Shown here one piece after another: positions 21,941 through 32,623 of a stretch of 64,000 bases of DNA. Position numbers and translations under genes: made by a program. Under the pieces are notes generated by a model. The model was not told the origin of the DNA, did no database searches, and saw only the letters and a list, made by a program, of their open reading frames with translations. This DNA comes from Yoonia litorea (GTDB lineage Bacteria > Pseudomonadota > Alphaproteobacteria > Rhodobacterales > Rhodobacteraceae). The stretch covers positions 1,178,001 to 1,242,000 of the forward strand of contig NZ_FOZM01000001.1 in assembly GCF_900114675.1 (NCBI RefSeq). The letters are read 5' to 3'. Each line of letters starts with the position of its first letter. Within the stretch, counting starts at the first letter, position 1.

Positions 21941-22747
21941 TCCGCTCCGCACTTTTGCTTCCATTGCTTTTGCCAGTTGCTTGCGGTCGGCATAGTCGGC
22001 GACACGCACTGGCGCGTGGTAGATAACCGTGACGGCGCCCTGCTTGCGCGCGGCGAGCGTCGTCAGAAGGTGCGGCCCAAAAGCCATGTCCCCCCACCAG
22101 CCGTAGAAACGGGCGTCTTCGCCATCTGGCGCGTGGTATTGCACCGTGACCGGCTGTATCTGCAAATTCTCCCGCAGTTGGGGGTCGAAGAACGCCGCGA
22201 AAAGCGTTGGTTTGAATGGCAAAACCTGCAATCCATCGGTCGAAGTGCCTTCGGGAAAGAACAAAAGCTTGTGACCTGCGGCCAGTCTTTCGCGAAAGAC
22301 CGCAATCTGCGCCCCGACATCGCGGCGGTCGCGCTTAATAAAGACCGTTCCGGTGGCCCGCGCCAGCCAACCGATGCCAGGCCAGCCTGCGACTTCTGAT
22401 TTTGACACGAAATAGATGCGCTTGCGCGCGTTCAATGCAAAAATATCAAGCCAGGACGCATGATTTGCCACGACAGCCCCCGGCCCCGACATGGGCTGAC
22501 CGATGCTTTTGAAGGTGATCCCGAGCAACACAAAGGCATTCCGACAGACAAACTGGGTGATGAAGGGTGTCACGGGGCGGCGCGCGCCGTTGAGTGGTCG
22601 TTCGATCAGACGCACCAAAAGCAGAATGACCAGACCGCCAAAGACGAGCACGATCAGCGGGATCGCGCGGGCTATGGCCCGCAGGTATCCCGCGGTCGTG
22701 AGTTTCTGATGTTGGGGTTCCGGCTCACCGTACCATGTGTCGGTCAT
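21917..22747 (-). CDS. olsA: Lyso-ornithine lipid O-acyltransferase (PlsC family)
   Basis: Adds the second acyl chain in ornithine-lipid synthesis; general PlsC enzymes acylate lysophosphatidate. The 276-residue protein has one strong N-terminal transmembrane segment (about 29-47), the acyltransferase motif NHASWLD (H96, D101) and the FPEGTSTDG substrate motif. The gene starts within the olsB stop (ATGA, 22744-22747). Coupling to olsB is the main reason for preferring OlsA over a phospholipid-specific PlsC. Confidence 0.85.
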   Translation of the reverse strand: MTDTWYGEPEPQHQKLTTAGYLRAIARAIPLIVLVFGGLVILLLVRLIERPLNGARRPVTPFITQFVCRNAFVLLGITFKSIGQPMSGPGAVVANHASWLDIFALNARKRIYFVSKSEVAGWPGIGWLARATGTVFIKRDRRDVGAQIAVFRERLAAGHKLLFFPEGTSTDGLQVLPFKPTLFAAFFDPQLRENLQIQPVTVQYHAPDGEDARFYGWWGDMAFGPHLLTTLAARKQGAVTVIYHAPVRVADYADRKQLAKAMEAKVRSGLAEHRSA

Positions 22748-23571
22748 CGTTGGCCCCGCCCTGCGTAGAGCGTCTTTTGCAGGCCACGGATGGCCGATTT
22801 TTCCAGGATCAGGCAGACGTCGATTGTATTGAATGCGTGATCGACAAATGCCCCGTTCCCGACGGTTCCGCCCAAGCGCAGGTAGCCTTTGATCAACGCC
22901 GGAAGCTGCTTGACCGCTTGAAGCCGGTCAAACGCATCAGGTGTCACCTGCGACAGAGGTATCGCCGTCGCACCTTTGGCGCTGACACGTAGGTGCGCGG
23001 GCGCAAGGTGCCGGTCATGCAGGAGGCTCAGACCTTGCGCGCAAGTTTCAAGGTTGGTGCCGTGGAATGATGCAACGCCAAACATCACATCAATTTCGTG
23101 GCGTTCGACATAGTCGCCAAGCGCCGTCCACAGGTGCGTCATCCCCAGCCCGCCGCGATACGCAGGATGCAGACATGACCGGCCAAGCTCTAGCAGCTTG
23201 TGATCGCTTTCAAGCAGCGGGGTCAGATCATACTCGTCAGCGCAATAAAACTGGCCCGCTGCCGATGCATGATCTTGCGTCATCAATCGGTAAACGCCGA
23301 CCACCTGATCACCTTGTGGTCGTGCCTCATCAATCAAAAGCAGATGATCCGCGAAGCGGTCAAAACGATCTTTCTCCAGCCGGTTGCCGTGATCGACGTA
23401 GGGTCCACTGCCACCCAATTCCGTGACAAAAACATCGTAGCGCAGGCGCTGTGCCGCTTTGATGTCGTCCGGCGTGCGCGCAAGCCTGACGACCAGTTGT
23501 GATGCCTCACCGTGATATGCATCATCATGTGCCACGCCTGCGACCGCCTTCGTTAAGACTTCTGAAACCAA
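22744..23571 (-). CDS. olsB: L-ornithine N(alpha)-acyltransferase OlsB
   Basis: Makes lyso-ornithine lipid from ornithine and an acyl-ACP, the first step to the phosphorus-free membrane lipid. The 275-residue GNAT-fold protein carries RLRYDVFVTELGG near residue 43, ELGRSCLHPAYRGG at the acyl-donor loop and GVASFHGTNLE, all familiar from OlsB proteins. It precedes olsA with a 4-bp overlap, forming a compact olsBA operon. Phosphate control is known for this pathway in other bacteria, but I see no clear Pho box here. Confidence 0.9.
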   Translation of the reverse strand: MVSEVLTKAVAGVAHDDAYHGEASQLVVRLARTPDDIKAAQRLRYDVFVTELGGSGPYVDHGNRLEKDRFDRFADHLLLIDEARPQGDQVVGVYRLMTQDHASAAGQFYCADEYDLTPLLESDHKLLELGRSCLHPAYRGGLGMTHLWTALGDYVERHEIDVMFGVASFHGTNLETCAQGLSLLHDRHLAPAHLRVSAKGATAIPLSQVTPDAFDRLQAVKQLPALIKGYLRLGGTVGNGAFVDHAFNTIDVCLILEKSAIRGLQKTLYAGRGQR

Positions 23572-23631
23572 TTCAGCGTTCTTCTAGCGAGAGTTTTCAT
23601 TGCAGCAAACACAATACTACCATAGGTTGTA

Positions 23632-23811
23632 TCAGAGATAGACGATCTCAAGCATCACAGCGGAGCCATCAATGACCACCTTGCCTTCTTCACGAAAATT
23701 CACGGTGATCTTGCCGCTGATATTCGACTGGACCTGTCCGACGCCCCACTCGGGTTTTGTCGGGTTGCGCACCAGCATCCCCGGTTCCAGCAATGCATTG
23801 AGTTCTTGCAT
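23632..23811 (-). CDS. DUF3553 domain protein, 59 residues
   Basis: A 59-residue ORF beginning MQELNALLEPGMLVRNPTKP and ending EIVYL. The pattern LEPGMLVRNP...EWGVGQVQS...ITVNF is that of DUF3553, a small SH3-like barrel also seen at the C terminus of UvrD-type helicases, where it may contact nucleic acid or RNA polymerase. AGAGGA precedes the start by seven bases. Its start is only 29 bases from the divergent chpT start. It lies 60 bases ahead of olsB on the same strand. Function unknown. Confidence 0.85.
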   Translation of the reverse strand: MQELNALLEPGMLVRNPTKPEWGVGQVQSNISGKITVNFREEGKVVIDGSAVMLEIVYL

Positions 23812-23840
23812 CTCTTTTTCCTCTGACCGCCGCGCGTCCT

Positions 23841-24431
23841 ATGCAGCCTGATCTCGCTACACTTGTCGGTTCGCGGATCTGCCACGACCTTATCAGTCCA
23901 ATTGGGGCGATCAGCAACGGTGTCGAGCTTTTGGGGCTTATGGACGGTGCCGCAAGCGCGGAAATGGACCTGATCCGCCAAAGCGTCGAAAGTGCCGCGG
24001 CGCGCATCAAATTCTTTCGTATATGCTATGGGGCAACAAAGAGCCAACAAAGCATCAGCCAAGCCGAGATCGAGACAATCCTGAGGGCTGTGTCTGGCGG
24101 TGGCAGGCTGGACTATCACTGGCAGGCCCAAGGCGACCAGCCCCGCGACCTGATGCGGTGCATCTTTCTGATTCTGCAGGCGATCGAGACAGCCTTGCCG
24201 CTTGGCGGCAGCATCAGGATCACAGAAACCGACGGAGACTGGCAGCTTATGGCGACAGGCGAACGGTTGAGCGTCGATGAAAACCTTTGGCGGACGATCA
24301 GTGACCGCAGCCCGCTCTTTGGTCACAACGCAGCACAGGTACAGTTTGCCCTGCTCAACCCCCTGTTGGTGCGTGCGGAACGTCAACTGTCATGGGAACA
24401 GCACGGTGAGGTGCTGACGGTACGCCTTTAA
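23841..24431 (+). CDS. chpT: Histidine phosphotransferase ChpT
   Basis: Relays phosphate from the kinase CckA to CtrA (and CpdR) in alphaproteobacteria. The 196-residue product has the ChpT dimerisation/histidine helix [21 protein letters not shown] with H15 as phospho-acceptor, and a C-terminal degenerate ATPase-like domain that no longer shows the N, G1 and G2 boxes. The start matches other ChpT N termini, although no strong ribosome site is present in the short intergenic space. It is divergent from the DUF3553 gene and convergent with proA, overlapping by 4 bp. Confidence 0.92.
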   Translation: MQPDLATLVGSRICHDLISPIGAISNGVELLGLMDGAASAEMDLIRQSVESAAARIKFFRICYGATKSQQSISQAEIETILRAVSGGGRLDYHWQAQGDQPRDLMRCIFLILQAIETALPLGGSIRITETDGDWQLMATGERLSVDENLWRTISDRSPLFGHNAAQVQFALLNPLLVRAERQLSWEQHGEVLTVRL

Positions 24432-25693
24432 GGGCGCACCGTGCCATCGCCGGTGACAAGGTATTTGAAACTCGTGAGTTGCACGGCCCCGACCGGGCCG
24501 CGTGCATGGAGTTTGCCGGTCGCGATGCCAATCTCTGCGCCCATCCCGAATTCGCCGCCATCGGCAAACTGGGTCGATGCGTTTCGCATCAGGATGGCAC
24601 TGTCGAGATACTGAAAGAAATGCGCAGCAGTGGCGTCATTCTCCGTGATGATCGCATCGGTGTGGTTTGATCCGTACTGCCGGATATGGGCAACAGCTTC
24701 CTTGACGCCATCGACCATTTTTGCCGCAATGATCATATCGAGAAATTCCTTGCCGAAATCGTCATCCGAGGCAGCAACGGTTCCGTCAGTCTCACCCAGA
24801 CGGCCAGCCGCCCGTACCTCAACCCCGGCATCAATAAGGTCCCGCGTCAGGATATCGCCGTGCTTGTCGAAAAAGCCTTTATCGACAAGCACAGTTTCGG
24901 CGGACCCGCAAATCCCTGTCCGCCGCGTCTTGGCGTTCAACAGGACACGGCGCGCCTTTTCCAGATCGGCGTCAGCATCGACATAGACGTGACAAATCCC
25001 TTCCAGATGCGCAAAGACAGGCACACGCGCCTCGCGCTGGACCAATCCAACCAGCCCCTTGCCACCGCGCGGAATAATCACGTCAACATGGTCTGTCGCC
25101 TGCAACAGCGCAGAGACCGCCGCACGGTCACGGGTCGGGATCAACTGGATTGCATCGGCTGGCAGCCCCGCTGACGTCAGGCCTTCGACGAGGCACTCAT
25201 GGATCGCGGTGCTGGAGTGAAAACTCTCAGAGCCACCGCGCAGGATCACGGCATTGCCGGACTTCAGACAAAGCGCGCCTGCATCGGCGGTGACATTCGG
25301 ACGGCTTTCGTAGATCACGCCAACAACACCGATCGGAGTGCGCACGCGCTGGATATGCAGCCCGCTTGGCTGCGTCCATTCTTCCACAACGGCGCCGACC
25401 GGATCATCCTGTCCAGCCACGGCCCGAAGGCCATCGACGATGCCCTGAATACGCTCTTCGTTCAGCATGAGGCGATCCATCATCGCCGGTGAGAGGCCCT
25501 TGCCAGCACCAAAGGCCATGTCTTTCTTGTTGGCCGCAATGATGTCTGCACGGTTGGACCAAACAGCATCGGCACCGGCATTGATGGCTTTGGCTTTGAC
25601 TGCTGCCGGGGCGGTGGCAAGCTCTGTCGCGGCGGCACGGGCGTTTGCGCCGATCTGTGCCATCATCGGTCCGATTGCATCGTGATCATTCAT
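24428..25693 (-). CDS. proA: Glutamate-5-semialdehyde dehydrogenase (gamma-glutamyl phosphate reductase)
   Basis: Second step of proline biosynthesis: NADPH-dependent reduction of gamma-glutamyl phosphate. The 421-residue protein has the aldehyde-dehydrogenase fold with the catalytic cysteine in [14 protein letters not shown] and the nucleotide-binding region around [14 protein letters not shown] start it at 25693 (MNDHDAIGP), eight bases after AAGGA; a TTG at 25711 overlapping the proB stop is the alternative. Third gene of obgE-proB-proA. Confidence 0.96.
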   Translation of the reverse strand: MNDHDAIGPMMAQIGANARAAATELATAPAAVKAKAINAGADAVWSNRADIIAANKKDMAFGAGKGLSPAMMDRLMLNEERIQGIVDGLRAVAGQDDPVGAVVEEWTQPSGLHIQRVRTPIGVVGVIYESRPNVTADAGALCLKSGNAVILRGGSESFHSSTAIHECLVEGLTSAGLPADAIQLIPTRDRAAVSALLQATDHVDVIIPRGGKGLVGLVQREARVPVFAHLEGICHVYVDADADLEKARRVLLNAKTRRTGICGSAETVLVDKGFFDKHGDILTRDLIDAGVEVRAAGRLGETDGTVAASDDDFGKEFLDMIIAAKMVDGVKEAVAHIRQYGSNHTDAIITENDATAAHFFQYLDSAILMRNASTQFADGGEFGMGAEIGIATGKLHARGPVGAVQLTSFKYLVTGDGTVRP

Positions 25694-25707
25694 CACTTCA
25701 TCCTTTG

Positions 25708-27890
<2,183 letters not shown>

Positions 27891-28391
27891 CTACTGTGAC
27901 TGGCTTCTCAAGCGGTCCCAGTCAGCACGCTCCAGCCGCTGATTGAAAACCAGTGTCGGTCGCCCACGGGCTTTCGCGTGGATATAGCGGGTTTGCCAAT
28001 GCCGAAACCCCAGTTTTTGCAAAACACGGTATGACGCCTGATTGTCAAACCATGTCGATCCGGTCAGATGCGAACGATCGGTTGTGGCAAAGGCATGAGC
28101 AACGGCATCACGCGCAGCCTTTGAGATAATGCCGCGCCCGTGGTGCCGCGGATCAAGGACATACCCCATATCACCGTTTGTGACGCCGACAGTTCCGATC
28201 AGACGGTCATTCAGCGCAATCCCCCAGACAAAGCCATCACCCTCATAGGGTCTACACCGTGACCGCGCAAAATCAGGATCGGCCGGCCACGGCCAGCCAC
28301 CCAATTGGCGCACGACATCCCAATCGGTCATCATTTCGTGCAACGCATCAAAATCGTCGTCGCGGATATCGCGATATGTCAGGCTAGTCAT
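27891..28391 (-). CDS. GNAT family N-acetyltransferase (1 of 3)
   Basis: A 166-residue protein with the RimJ/RimL-like GNAT fold. The acetyl-CoA loop region is MGYVLDPRHHGRGIISKAARDAV, and the late strand/helix SYRVLQKLGFRHW is the usual family ending. It starts 8 bases inside the preceding acetyltransferase gene. The acceptor (ribosomal protein, small molecule or toxin) cannot be told from sequence. Confidence 0.85.
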   Translation of the reverse strand: MTSLTYRDIRDDDFDALHEMMTDWDVVRQLGGWPWPADPDFARSRCRPYEGDGFVWGIALNDRLIGTVGVTNGDMGYVLDPRHHGRGIISKAARDAVAHAFATTDRSHLTGSTWFDNQASYRVLQKLGFRHWQTRYIHAKARGRPTLVFNQRLERADWDRLRSQSQ

Positions 28392-28926
28392 CGGGCAATG
28401 CCGCCCATCTATCGCGGGTCAGTAGCATCTGCTGCGCATCGACGTCTCTGCCTTGCGCAACAGAGTGCTGCCGGGCGATTCCCGTCGGCACGAAGCCCAA
28501 TTTTTCCAATACCTTGCGGGAGCCTTCGTTACCCAAGAAGTAGCACGTCTCTTGGTCCTCCGCCTCACCCTCTAGAAAGTGATAGTCGATCACGGCTTTG
28601 GCGGCTTCGGTCGCATAGCCTTGGCCCCAAGCATCTTCCGCCAACCAATATCCGAGGCCATCGTCCAGTCCGATCGTGCCTACAAAGCGGTCTCGCGCCC
28701 AAATGTGCCAGACGGTGAAATTGCCCTGAACGCATTGGTCGATAAACCACTCAGCATTTGCCAATGCATAGGGATGGGGCACGACTGCCAACCAGCGGCT
28801 GACGTTGAAGTTGTTGATCGCCTCGGTCACAACTGCCGCATCCTGTGGGCGTGGCGCACGCAGGATCAACCTGTCAGTCGTCAGTGTGGGAACCGTTACC
28901 CGGTCATTTTGCGTGTGTAAGTCCAT
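28384..28926 (-). CDS. GNAT family N-acetyltransferase (2 of 3)
   Basis: A 180-residue GNAT protein beginning with the classic RimJ/RimL entry LTTDRLILRAPRPQDA. The acetyl-CoA-binding part is LGYWLAEDAWGQGYATEAAKAV and the conserved end is SRKVLEKLGFVPTG. Its first 31 bases lie within the upstream acetyltransferase gene and its end overlaps the downstream one, so all three are almost certainly co-translated. Substrate unknown. Confidence 0.87.
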   Translation of the reverse strand: MDLHTQNDRVTVPTLTTDRLILRAPRPQDAAVVTEAINNFNVSRWLAVVPHPYALANAEWFIDQCVQGNFTVWHIWARDRFVGTIGLDDGLGYWLAEDAWGQGYATEAAKAVIDYHFLEGEAEDQETCYFLGNEGSRKVLEKLGFVPTGIARQHSVAQGRDVDAQQMLLTRDRWAALPDD

Positions 28927-29438
28927 GTTGGCACCGTCGCATTGCGCGAGACGGAAAACGCCTCGGCATCGCCCAAATAATCAAATTCGCAGTTTGTCAG
29001 CACACGGGCCGAGCCCGGGTTGTCCTGAAAGACTTCTGCAAAGATACGATCGGACTGATGCGGGTTGGCGGCAATCAGGGCGCGCAGTGCCTCTGTCGCG
29101 AAACCGGTGTTCCAGAAGGCTGGCGCAATCCAGTAGAGCACCTCTGACTGGTGGCGGTCCATCTTCTCAAGACTGATCAAGCCAAGGGCTTCTGCATGGC
29201 CGTGGCCTGATCCGTCGATCACCCAGATATCCTCGGTGCGGTCGGGCTGACTTGCGCGGTCGATCATGGCTTCAACAGCACCTGGGGGCAGAGGATGCGG
29301 CAATGCGCGGGTGCCGCGGGCCACGCGGTCATCATTGGCATACATGCTGATCAGACCCGCATCGGATTTACGGCAAGGGCGAAGCACGAACCGTGCAGCC
29401 TCAATCGTGTCCTGGATCGTGATATCTTCGTGCCGCAT
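28896..29438 (-). CDS. GNAT family N-acetyltransferase (3 of 3)
   Basis: A 180-residue GNAT protein with AARFVLRPCRKSDAGLIS near the start, LYWIAPAFWNTGFATEALRALI at the acetyl-CoA loop and SARVLTNCEFDYLGDAEAFS near the end. The start at 29438 is supported by a strong ribosome site (GAGGAGG, six to seven bases upstream); the longer reading from 29477 is not. It is the first gene of the three-acetyltransferase cluster that leads into the obgE region, and follows the rplU-rpmA terminator. Confidence 0.87.
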   Translation of the reverse strand: MRHEDITIQDTIEAARFVLRPCRKSDAGLISMYANDDRVARGTRALPHPLPPGAVEAMIDRASQPDRTEDIWVIDGSGHGHAEALGLISLEKMDRHQSEVLYWIAPAFWNTGFATEALRALIAANPHQSDRIFAEVFQDNPGSARVLTNCEFDYLGDAEAFSVSRNATVPTWTYTRKMTG

Positions 29439-29500
29439 TGCTTCCCTCCTCGAAAACAATTTCGGTGCCACCCTCACGCCTCATATGGGGCGGAACCGTG

Positions 29501-29533
29501 AAAAAATAAGGGGACCGGTTGTCACCGATCCCC
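29501..29533 (-). terminator. Rho-independent terminator of rplU-rpmA
   Basis: A 10-bp stem (GGGGATCGGT with ACCGGTCCCC, one G-U pair; plus 29510-29519 and 29524-29533) with a 4-base loop, followed on the minus strand by TTATTTTTT (plus 29501-29509). It begins 28 bases after the rpmA stop. Confidence 0.92.
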
Positions 29534-29560
29534 CCAAATGCGTTACCTGAGATTTTCGGC

Positions 29561-29830
29561 TTATTCAGCGGCCTCCGCCACCGGGAGAACCGAAATAAAG
29601 GTACGGCCCTTGAGGCCCTTGTGGAATTTCACAGCGCCATCGACAGTTGCAAAAATCGTGTGATCTTTGCCCATGCCAACGCCGGTGCCTGGCCACATCT
29701 TTGTGCCACGCTGACGCATGATGATGTTGCCGGGAACCACGGCTTCGCCGCCGAATTTCTTGACGCCAAGACGACGACCAGCTGAGTCGCGTCCGTTACG
29801 GGATGAACCGCCTGCTTTTTTATGTGCCAT
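29561..29830 (-). CDS. rpmA: 50S ribosomal protein L27
   Basis: Ribosomal protein whose N-terminal tail approaches the peptidyl-transferase centre. The 89-residue product begins [20 protein letters not shown] and carries the conserved [18 protein letters not shown] core. Length and sequence are typical and there is no N-terminal propeptide of the Firmicute type. It follows rplU by 12 bases and is closed by a clear terminator. Confidence 0.98.
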   Translation of the reverse strand: MAHKKAGGSSRNGRDSAGRRLGVKKFGGEAVVPGNIIMRQRGTKMWPGTGVGMGKDHTIFATVDGAVKFHKGLKGRTFISVLPVAEAAE

Positions 29831-29842
29831 TGGTGTCTCTCC

Positions 29843-30535
29843 TTAGCCTTTTGCCAGCTCAGCCGCTTGGGCGATCCAGCCTTCACGTTCGATGCGGCCT
29901 TTGAACGACAGTTTTTCGTCCATCGCAGCAACATCTTCTTCTGTCCAAGCTGCAATCTGGGCGAAAGTTGTTACGCCAGCGTCATGCAGTTTCTTTTCAA
30001 GTGCCGGGCCGACGCCTGACAGCTTTTTCAGGTCATCGCCACCTTCAGCGGCTTTTGTCTTCTTTGGTGCCTTCGCCTTTGTCTCGGCTGGCTTTTCGTT
30101 GGCTTCGCCTTCGGCGACGCGGCGATCCATTTCACGCTGCTCTGTCTTGTTGTCGGCGTAACGACCGTCGGAGACGACATGTGCCAGACCGGCGCCGGAA
30201 ACAGCCGCCATAACACCAGACTTGTCCGCACCCTTTTCAAGAATGTCAGAAATGCGCACCAGTGTCAGTTGCTGGCGGTGACCCTTCTTACGCTGCGAGC
30301 CGTGCTTACGACGACGCTTGACGAAGTTAATTGTCTTTTCGCCTTTGATCTGGTCGATCACTTCGGCCTGGACGCCAGCGCCCTCAACCAAAGGTGTCCC
30401 CACAGTGGAGCCGACCATCAGAATCTCGTTGAACTGGACTTTGTCGCCAGCATTTGCTGCCAGCTTTTCGACACGCAGAACGTCGCCAGCTGCGACTTTA
30501 TACTGCTTGCCGCCGGTTTTCAGAACCGCAAACAT
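29843..30535 (-). CDS. rplU: 50S ribosomal protein L21 with C-terminal helix-hairpin-helix extension
   Basis: Residues 1 to about 100 are ordinary L21 ([18 protein letters not shown] ... [18 protein letters not shown]). The protein then runs on to 230 residues, more than twice the E. coli length: an A/K/E-rich linker (about 130-165) and a helix-hairpin-helix-type domain containing [19 protein letters not shown], the module seen in many DNA- and RNA-binding proteins. This extended L21 is known in Rhodobacteraceae. The role of the extra domain is unknown; rRNA contact is a reasonable guess. Confidence 0.95.
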   Translation of the reverse strand: MFAVLKTGGKQYKVAAGDVLRVEKLAANAGDKVQFNEILMVGSTVGTPLVEGAGVQAEVIDQIKGEKTINFVKRRRKHGSQRKKGHRQQLTLVRISDILEKGADKSGVMAAVSGAGLAHVVSDGRYADNKTEQREMDRRVAEGEANEKPAETKAKAPKKTKAAEGGDDLKKLSGVGPALEKKLHDAGVTTFAQIAAWTEEDVAAMDEKLSFKGRIEREGWIAQAAELAKG

Positions 30536-30660
30536 ATTGTTTTCCTTCAGTTTCCGCGTCTCTGAGGCCCCGGTTTCATCCGGCGTTTGGTACCTGTGGA
30601 CAGCGCGCCCGTGGGCGAATTTAAGCTTATACCCCTGCGAGTGCTATGCAGAGATGGCGG

Positions 30661-30689
30661 CTTATGTGACCATCGGCCTGACAAGTCAA
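30661..30689 (-). promoter_or_regulatory. Sigma70-type promoter of rplU-rpmA
   Basis: Minus-strand TTGACT (plus 30684-30689) and CATAAG (plus 30661-30666) with a 17-base spacer. A start near 30654 leaves a leader of about 120 bases before rplU, long enough to hold a regulatory structure, although none is obvious. Confidence 0.65.
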
Positions 30690-30711
30690 GCAAAAATAAG
30701 AGCAAATCATC

Positions 30712-31053
30712 ATGTTGAGGCATCTCAGTTTTCTCGTCGCACTTAGCGCCTGCACGACCCAAGCCCCGCTGCAGAATATTGCATTCTTCGGTGGCACAGC
30801 GGAAGGCGGCACCCCCGCCCATCAGACGGCAAGCAACGGCGGCACGCTAGAGGTCTTTGTCAAAACAAACCATCCAACGCTGGTCTCGCAAATCGCCGCC
30901 GGTGGCGGCACTGAGCTGATGGCTGCGATGGACCTCGCTCTAATCCCAGAAAGCGACAGGGCCGCCAGATTGATCCAACTTCAATCCGATTTGGCACTCT
31001 ACAGAGCGGCACCGGGCGCATTGGTCACAGCGCTTCGCCTTTACGGGCGCTAG
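30712..31053 (+). CDS. Small predicted lipoprotein
   Basis: A 113-residue protein. MLRHLSFLVALSACTTQ is a short lipoprotein signal with lipobox LSAC and C14 as the likely acylated residue. The rest is glycine- and alanine-rich with no recognised domain. Divergent from rplU and convergent with the next lipoprotein gene, with a 4-bp overlap of the two 3' ends (31050-31053). No family recognised. Confidence 0.6.
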   Translation: MLRHLSFLVALSACTTQAPLQNIAFFGGTAEGGTPAHQTASNGGTLEVFVKTNHPTLVSQIAAGGGTELMAAMDLALIPESDRAARLIQLQSDLALYRAAPGALVTALRLYGR

Positions 31054-31454
31054 AGACCTGCAAGAATGCTATCGCGGCGCGCGACGAGATCCCAGAACGC
31101 CTTGGAACGAACAACGTCGTCGGCCAGATCGTCAGGCACGCCGCGCGCTCTGATCCGCGCGTCCAGTGCTGTGGGAAAGCCTGACATCATAGGCGGTGGG
31201 CTGACCATGGGTGTAATATCAACCGCTGCTTCGCTTGCATTAGCGGGGCAGCCACGCGTCAGACCGGATGATGCGGTCCGACCTTGCGCTTGTAGTGCAT
31301 CGCGGGCAGCGAAGTAGATTGCACATTCTTGAAACGTCAGCTCGATCTGTCTGGGATCATCAGCCGCGAGGTTTAAACCCTCATCAACCGGTGACATCGG
31401 GCTGCAGGCAGCAAGGACAATTGGTGCGAAAACCAGAGCACGCAACAGTTTCAA
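31050..31454 (-). CDS. Predicted lipoprotein of unknown function
   Basis: A 134-residue protein. The N terminus MKLLRALVFAPIVLAACSP is a clear lipoprotein signal (lipobox LAAC, C17). The mature part has two further cysteines (ECAIYFAARDA and TRGCPANAS), which could form a disulfide, and a proline/methionine-rich stretch in the middle. GAGAG precedes the start. Convergent with the other small lipoprotein. No family recognised. Confidence 0.65.
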   Translation of the reverse strand: MKLLRALVFAPIVLAACSPMSPVDEGLNLAADDPRQIELTFQECAIYFAARDALQAQGRTASSGLTRGCPANASEAAVDITPMVSPPPMMSGFPTALDARIRARGVPDDLADDVVRSKAFWDLVARRDSILAGL

Positions 31455-31500
31455 ATCTCTCTCCTGTTCATGGTTGCAAGAAAGAAATGTTCCTCAGGCG

Positions 31501-32334
31501 CTAAAGTTCCTGACTGATCATGAAACGTGACGAGGCCAGACCAAGCGCCCGCGAAATATCCTCGAACATCCCGTCAAAGGCCTGAAAGAGAGCATCGTTC
31601 AAATCCTGACCGGCATCGGTTTCCGAAAACGCCAGATACGCGGACAGGTCTTCATCCGAGAGCGGTTCGTAGGCCATCAACAAGAACGAATAGACCCATT
31701 CGGTCGTATTGTTGCGGATATCCGCCTCCTGCGCCCAAACATCCTGCAAGGCGGTCTCTGCTGTGATGCCCTGAGGCATGACTCCGCCGTCGATCAAGCC
31801 AAGGTAGAAGGCATAGCTTGAGTTCAACGCGCCAACGACATTCGATTCAATCAGGTCGTTGGTCTCGACAAACTCCTGAATGGCCAGAAAACGCGGGGTT
31901 TCATCGGCCATCTGTAAGGCGGCGGCTTCTTTGCTCGCCTCTTCGACAGCCTCATCCAGCAAGGCGCGTCGTGCCGAAACCTCTAGTGCGATGATTTGCT
32001 CGCCGCGCGCGGACGTGAAGAAATCAAGCATCTGATCCACATCATCCCCAACGAGGGCTTGTGCGAATGCCACCCGCACTTCTTCGTCCATGATCTGCGG
32101 ATCATAGATTGCATTCACCGCTGTTTGCCAATCTGCGCCGCCACCGTCGGGTAACATCTCTGCCCCGAGCTCTGCGCCGTAGGCCACGCCCTCTTCGCGC
32201 ATGATGTCGATGATCTCCGGCATCCCCAATGCCTCGTAAAGCGCGTCGATCTGTGCCTGATCAGCGGTCTGCGCCAAAAGAGGCTGCGCAAACAGGGTGA
32301 CAGAGAGGCTGGCGGCAAAGGCAGTGCGGATCAT
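31501..32334 (-). CDS. DUF2059 domain exported protein
   Basis: A 277-residue protein with a Sec signal peptide (MIRTAFAASLSVTLFAQPLLAQ, cut after about residue 22). The mature part is acidic and helical, with the DUF2059 pattern of FFTSARGEQIIALEVSARRA followed by a second half that repeats the same arrangement (LSAYLAFSETDAGQDLNDALFQ). The start at 32334 is preceded by AGAGGA; a longer reading to 32424 is unlikely. Probably periplasmic; no biochemical role is known for the family. Confidence 0.8.
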   Translation of the reverse strand: MIRTAFAASLSVTLFAQPLLAQTADQAQIDALYEALGMPEIIDIMREEGVAYGAELGAEMLPDGGGADWQTAVNAIYDPQIMDEEVRVAFAQALVGDDVDQMLDFFTSARGEQIIALEVSARRALLDEAVEEASKEAAALQMADETPRFLAIQEFVETNDLIESNVVGALNSSYAFYLGLIDGGVMPQGITAETALQDVWAQEADIRNNTTEWVYSFLLMAYEPLSDEDLSAYLAFSETDAGQDLNDALFQAFDGMFEDISRALGLASSRFMISQEL

Positions 32335-32475
32335 GATTATTCCTCTGTGAAATCTCACAAGGAAAGGTAGGTCTCTGATGTGAGCAATCCAAGTCTTGCC
32401 CACGCAATTGTCAGCCGGCTGCATTTGGGTCTTGCGTCGGTCTGGTTGGCAAAGTAACTCCCCACAGACCCCCGC

Positions 32476-32565
32476 GGAGAGGTGCCGGAGTGGTCGAACG
32501 GGGCGGTCTCGAAAACCGTTGTGGGTGCAAGCCCACCCAGGGTTCGAATCCCTGTCTCTCCGCCA
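32476..32565 (+). tRNA. tRNA-Ser(CGA)
   Basis: A 90-base cloverleaf including an encoded CCA. Acceptor GGAGAGG pairs with TCTCTCC, the discriminator is G, the anticodon loop CTCGAAA gives CGA, and the long variable arm (GTGGGTGCAAGCCCAC) and T loop GGTTCGAATCC are typical of a class II serine tRNA. It reads UCG codons. Confidence 0.97.
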
Positions 32566-32623
32566 TTATCCCGCAAGGTAAAGGTACAGGCGCTGCGGCC
32601 GGATGTGTCGGCGGACACGTGCC

